From NCBI GenBank assembly GCA_003640385.1, contig RCAB01000118.1, positions 62,001 through 126,000 of the forward strand: DNA of 64,000 bases, in the 5' to 3' direction. A program made the translations under genes and the position numbers. Positions 58,803-64,000 of this stretch are shown here, in pieces; within the stretch, counting starts at the first letter, position 1, and every line of letters starts with the position of its first letter. Source of the DNA: Setaria digitata (taxonomy: Eukaryota > Nematoda > Chromadorea > Rhabditida > Setariidae). The notes below the pieces were generated by a model. The model searched no databases. It saw nothing but the letters and a program-made list of their open reading frames with translations, and had not been told where the DNA came from.

Positions 58803-60359
58803 AGAGTAGAATTGATTTTGAACTAGAACTTTTCAAGAATGCTATAATTTCTGGTTAAGATAAGCGAATGAGTGTATATCTATATATTCCTGTCGGTAAA
58901 TAAATTTTAACCCATGCTAAATTGCTTAAGTTAGCCGAAGGTAAGGTGAGGTATTAATATTAATTAATGAAAAGTATGGGGAAAAAAAATAAAATATGAA
59001 ATTATATTTTTGGTTTTCTATAACCAAAGTTATAAAACATGTGAAATGAACTTGTTGAATACAGCAGTAGATACAACGTAAATGAATCTTGTATTATGTA
59101 AATATCAACCTGCTGAAAGAAAAAAAAGAAAAAGTAAGTGAATTAATTTGTTATAAATTTGTATTATTATTAATTAATAATGTATAAGAAGTATGAAACT
59201 TGTTCGGATAAATGGATGGTTTTTTTTTCAGTAAATTTGAAAAAGAAAATTGTAAAAGATAAATTAGTAAAATTCTATTTCTTTAATCAGAGTGAATTAT
59301 GTCAGATTACTTAGGAGCAATTTTGAACTTTCAAAAAAAAAAAAAAAAATGCTAATGCTAAATTCTCTTTTTTTTATTAATAATATTTGGAGTAAATAAA
59401 GTTAAAAAAAAAAAAATTAATTCAGAATCAAAAAGAAAATTTCCTCTCCAATTCAATACATCCTGATACATTTTGTATAAATTATTTAAGTTAAATTAAA
59501 AAAAAAATAAATAACAGATAAGCAATTATATCAACTGAATTTGTTCGTCTATTTTGAGTGGTTGAAGTTAACATGAAGTAATGATTGAAAATTACATTAT
59601 TTGAAAAAAAAAACAAAAACAAAAGAAAGAAATATTTAACAGTCGAATGAATTTGCATTTAATGACCAGCATAAATACAAATATGAATTTACCTTAATAT
59701 GAGGATTGAAAATATGCAAATGAGGACTGAAAAGTATAAATATTTATATTTGTTATATGAAATTTTGATAATTTTTAAATTTTTAACATGAAGAGTTGCA
59801 GTAATCAAAAAAAGCAATAGTATTTTATTGTTTTCTAACTATGCATCCTAGAAACATATTATAAATGATAATGATATTAAAATTAATGATAGCAGAATAA
59901 ATAAATAAATATTTACATTCTTATGAAGTGTTAATAATATCATGGAGAAAATGAAAAGAGAAAAAAACAGTAGCAAATGTTCAAATTTATTTCTAAACTT
60001 TTTTATTTTATTTTTTTTTTTTTTTTTTGAATTCGGAAAATTGATGATAAGAATGAAAATGGTGTAGCAGCTTAGTAAAAGAAGACATTAGCTGAGGATT
60101 TGGTCTTTAAAAATTCAATTCGATCGAAGTTTGTACCACACAGTAAGAAGAGTAAATGAAGTGGAACACCTGACAAACACACACACAGGGAGGGACAGAC
60201 TGACAGACAAGATAGATCTAATTGTTGAAATATATTTAGTTCTTTTTTTTTTCTCTCTCTCTCTCTCTCTCTCTAAATACTTGTATTGAATATAGTTTTA
60301 CGTGAGGATACATATCAGTTAATTAATGATTTGGGAGATGAAAGACAAAGATCATTTTT

Positions 60360-60497
60360 GAAACGATGTGATCGTATAAAATCGATCTGATCCATTGTCA
60401 CGTGATGGAAGAGGAAAGTATTATTTATTCTACGTGAAAATTCGCATAAGAAACGGCGTAATTGTGTAGAATAAATCCGATCATATTGTGACGTGAT
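60360..60497. repeat. Diverged direct repeat, period about 90 bp
   Basis: GAAACGATGTGATCGTATA...GTCACGTGAT (60360-60406) resembles GAAACGGCGTAATTGTGTA...GTGACGTGAT (60450-60497). Both end in CGTGAT and contain an ATCTGATC/ATCCGATC core. Confidence 0.5.
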
Positions 60498-61439
60498 CAC
60501 TTCCGTGGTACTAATAATTGTGGCAAAGGAAAGATGAATGAGAATTTTTCATCGCAAATGAAAATTTAAAATAAATTTATCCAATTAGAATATTAGTAAG
60601 ATTGTTTTTTTTTTTTTTCTACAGAATTAATTTCAAATTCAACAATTTATTTCTACGAGAAAAATCCATGCTTTGCCAAGATATATCGAGAGCGAAATAT
60701 TATATTTTTCCAGGAAATTAATTCAATTTTAACTCATCAGTCAAGTTTCAGCAACTTTCAGTAGAATATATTTATTATTTATCAGTTCGAATTTGTTAAA
60801 GTAATGCGAAAGTAATTGGTTTTTATTTTAATTTCTTCTTTATTGCTTGAAATTCCCTAGTGAATGGTATTCATGAGGCAATGATTATGATAAGATATCA
60901 TTCAAATGCCATTTGAAGTTATCCCTGTTGGATTCAGAATTCATGTTGCTCGCATTCTTTCAGAATCAGAATGCTATCATTATCATTGCTAAGTATCAGA
61001 AAATGCTTCAACAAAAAGCACAAAACAACTTCTCGTCTTTGATCTAAATGATTGATTAACTTCAAAGAGAAAGTTTTGCTGTTTTTTCTTTTCTTTCGTT
61101 CTGTTTTCGTCTCTTTTTCTTTTTTTTTGTTTTTAATTTAGCAACTAACAATTGATTTTTATCAAGTTTGATTTGTGTTTGTTTGACTAAAAAAAAAAAA
61201 AAAAAAGGAAAGAAATCAAGATAAAAAGAGGATTTTCAAAAGATAATACCGCATTTGATAACCGCAGTATAATCACTTCCTAAGTTATCATCTATTTTCT
61301 AAATTATCAAACTCTACACATCAATTTAATTAATTGATTTTAATAACTGTTCGGTTTTGTTAACAATGATTTATATCATTTTAATAAAATGAAAAATATA
61401 TTTTAATTAATTTACTTGAATTCTATAAAAGTAATTACA

Positions 61440-61740
61440 GTATTTTTATGCGTGTATTTACGTGTGCATCTTTATGTGCGTGTCTACTAATACACGGGTG
61501 CAACTGATCACGTGTATACGTGTACACATGTATATCTTCAAACACATGGGTAAATCTTATTTACACGTGTTAGACGCGTTCGTGTTAATCATGGGTGTAC
61601 TGCTTTTATACATATATATTTAGATGCACTTGTTGGTACATGAACAGAGATTTACGTACTTACGTCTCTCTCAATATACGGATATATCTTACGTTTATTC
61701 TCGTGCGTGTGAGTATGTGCAATACAGAGACGTGCAACAT
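61440..61740. repeat. Degenerate ACGTGT/GTGTAC-rich stretch
   Basis: Repeated variants of TACGTGTGC, CACGTGTATACGTG and TACACATG over about 300 bases, similar in style to the minisatellite at 58 kb. Non-coding. Confidence 0.5.
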
Positions 61741-61980
61741 ATAATGATATTATACATTCGTCATTAAGTTAAATAAGTTGTAAAAGTATAAAAAGGCTAT
61801 TATTAATGAATTTATTAATCTTAAAAGTAATTCTTTTGTTGTTTTATTATCAAAAATTTTTTCCCTCTTCATTGTTTCGTCCTTTATTTCATTATTTTCT
61901 TTAATTTTATCAATAAAACTGTTAGAAAAAAAACAAACAAACAAAAAAAAAAAAAAAAAACAAACAGAAAGCAAACTAAC

Positions 61981-62328
61981 AGTGTGGTAAGAAATTGATG
62001 ATGGCGTAATGAAGGAATCACAGAGATGTTCTGATCCATCATAGTGATCAAATGATTGGCTCAGTACGGTACTAAGATCAAGCTCCCAGTTACGTGGATG
62101 ACAAGGTGAGGGAATTGGTGTTATCGTTGTTTCATCGTAGCATACAATTCCGGAATTTGTAGGAGATCTTATCAGGGAAGAATGATTTTCTTGTTTGTTA
62201 CAAAAGAGTACCGCTGAGGAACCAATTTTTTTTTTTGAAATATTCTTTTGTTGCCCAGTTGGATAATCATTTTTGAAGTGGTATTTTCGTTGGCAGCAAC
62301 GACAGAAAAATTCCCAAATAAATGACAT
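61981..62328 (-). CDS. Candidate first exon of an unrecognised protein, 116 residues
   Basis: From ATG 62328 the frame reads MSFIWEFFCRCCQRKYHF and continues with varied, protein-like sequence (SSLIRSPTNSG, TPIPSPCHPRNWELDL, FDHYDGSEHLCDSF) to CACACT|GTTAGT, a usable donor in phase 0. Past it the frame becomes poly-Phe from T runs and is probably intron. The N-terminal cysteine cluster at residues 9-12 could be a lipidation or metal site; that is inference. I do not recognise the family. Any further exons would lie at lower coordinates, where I could not identify them. Confidence 0.4.
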
Positions 62329-64000
62329 ATTCTCTCATTTAATAATCATTATCATTACCATTATCAATCACCATTATCATACGAAATAAATTGCCTGATG
62401 GAAATAACTTTTTACTTTATTTAATTTTTTTTCTTTTGAGTTATTGAATGTAGAACATCTCATTTAATAGCAAGAAGTAAATAATTCAAATTATAGCAAT
62501 AAATGCAATCGTTTAGTTTGAAAATGTAATACATCAATTCTATCATGAAACGAATTTTGTTCTTCCACTTTCATCAAAATTTTCCTATTTTTTTTTTTTT
62601 TTTTTTTACAATTCAATACTATTTTTGTGCTACCAATTTAGCTATAGCATCGCAGCAAATGTTAAAATAATTTTTGAAACTTTTTATTAAATAAAAATGG
62701 TAGTAAAATAATGATAGCATTTGCAGCAGTAGCAGCTGGAATTAATAATTTTTCAGAATAATTACAAGTGCCATAATATATTCAGATAATTTGGAATAGA
62801 TATTTTTTCCCTTCGAATTCCCTCCTTTTCTTTTCCCTCTGCTCCCTTTTTCTCGAAATCCTAAATAAGAATTTGTCACATTCAAATTTTCAAATATGAC
62901 TCTTCAGCAGTGAATTACAATAAACTTACTTAGCATATAGCAATAAATAACACTTTTTTATTGTGAAAAAGTTGATGAAATTTAAAAATATTCCCATCAA
63001 GTGCAAAAACTTGACCTATTTATCCGTACATATATAACAACCACCAACAAGATAGTAGATTATTTTCGAAGTATTTTAGATAGCAGGAAAGATAATATTC
63101 CACCCTATGGCTGTTTTCTTCTTGATATCTTTTAGGTTTTTCGAATTAGCTCCATATGCCACCGTGATTAGTTTTTCAAATGACAACAAAACAGCACCAA
63201 CAAATGATGTCATAAAAGAAAAATGAAGCAATCATTTCTAGCAGTCATACGGTATTTCTACCGTATCCGATATCTAAACAAATTTAGCTCTCACGAAAGA
63301 TTATTGTGATAAATATAGTGAATACCGTAATTCCTAAGTAACAAAGTAAAGTAATTAGTTTTTACGATGACAACAAAACGACATCGATAACTGATGTCAT
63401 AAAAAGAAAATAAAAATAGATCATTCCAGACGATCATACGGTATTTATACCGTATTCAGATCCTATATAATTACTCCTAATGATTGTAATGATAATCATA
63501 CAATGAATGCTGCAATTTTTATCTAGCAAAGTAGTAATGAGGTAAAATGTATCGATGTAATATCCAAGTGAAGCATAATCAAAACAGCGATTATCAGTAA
63601 GCAGAAAAAGTTTTCCTCTTATTCATATTTCAAATAATTTCATTTTCCTTCTTCACTTTTTCCTCTTCGGAGAAGTACAATTTTTTTTTTAGCCAAAAAA
63701 CGAAGGATTAATTTTACGGAAAAATTATCTATCTGAGTACTGTAGAAAAGTAGGAATGAACAATTTTATGCACTTTTATAGGAAATTACTAAGATTTGAA
63801 AATTTTTGAAGTGTTTGAAATTTACAGACCGATGATTAATAGTTTTATAGCTTAATAATATCTTATCTTAATTGCAGTATAATTTATCTACGACTTTCCA
63901 AGAACTTTCGCTCTTTTTTTGCTTCTGTGTACTTTTTTTTTTTTTTTTTTTTGTTTTTTTTCTGCAAAACAACGAATTGGGTAACGAAAAACAGATAAGT
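62329..64000. other. AT-rich right end without a supported gene
   Basis: It includes T homopolymers (62590-62608, 63930-63952) and a tandem duplication at about 63165-63545. It may be the promoter region of the minus-strand exon at 61981-62328. No other feature seen. Confidence 0.5.
63165..63545. repeat. Tandem duplication, period about 188 bp, with a conserved hairpin
   Basis: Two diverged units share TTAGTTTTT, ATGACAACAAAAC, TGATGTCATAAAA, ATCATTnC and an inverted repeat ATACGGTA-TTTC/TTAT-TACCGTAT, in the same order. The hairpins are at 63247-63266 and 63436-63455. The TGATGTCATA phrase resembles a CRE/bZIP site. Confidence 0.75.

Larger units (their letters stand above)
56414..61980. 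other. AT-rich region upstream of CAP with repeats and one orphan exon candidate
   Basis: The part nearest 56414 should contain the distal CAP promoter. Beyond it are duplicated flanks of an N (57386-57910), a CG/GT-rich minisatellite ending in a gapped (GT)n (58085-58526), a possible plus-strand exon (58686-58802), a diverged direct repeat (60360-60497), (CT)n at 60254-60273 and an ACGTGT-rich stretch (61440-61740). No complete gene is recognised. Confidence 0.5.

Overview
This window looks like nuclear DNA of a parasitic nematode, most likely a filarial or related spirurid. The DNA is very AT-rich, introns are a few hundred bases with TTTCAG-type acceptors, several starts sit just behind trans-splice-like acceptors, and the encoded proteins align residue by residue with animal families. 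The species is inferred from style and gene content only; no search was possible. All gene models were built by hand by joining exons with compatible splice phases.

Layout, left to right. (1) 19-3508, minus: an ACK-family tyrosine kinase (SID-3/ARK-1 like) reaching the left edge. (2) 7732-9560, minus, and 9868-12333, plus: a divergent pair, an MBLAC1-type metallo-beta-lactamase-fold protein and mitochondrial ribosomal protein S28. They share a 307-base promoter holding a perfect DR1 nuclear-receptor site. (3) 14288-19597 and 22984-26760, plus: two glycolytic genes in tandem, 6-phosphofructokinase and phosphoglycerate kinase. (4) 27587-28618, plus: a small unrecognised five-exon gene. (5) 30080-34822, plus: a ZC2HC1/FAM164-type zinc-finger protein. 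(6) 37351-44116, plus: an extracellular heparan sulfate 6-O-endosulfatase (SULF/SUL-1). (7) 45550-56371, minus: adenylyl cyclase-associated protein (CAP/CAS), an actin regulator, with what look like three alternative first exons. One is a 2-kb exon encoding about 656 extra residues. (8) 56.5-64 kb: mostly AT-rich non-coding DNA with minisatellites, a tandem duplication and two orphan exon candidates.

The genes are mainly housekeeping (glycolysis, mitochondrial translation, actin turnover) and signalling (kinase, heparan sulfate editing). No operon is evident: spacings are in kilobases and several genes carry their own trans-splice-like acceptor.

The most interesting observations are the alternative long N-terminus of CAP, the perfect DR1 in the divergent promoter, a cluster of six UGCAUG motifs in a ZC2HC1 intron, two GC-AG introns supported by protein alignment, a 68-bp perfect palindrome, and a tandem duplication that preserves a hairpin. 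Nine isolated N characters each sit exactly between two near-identical copies. These look like unmerged (perhaps allelic) contig overlaps, and one duplicates part of a phosphoglycerate kinase exon.
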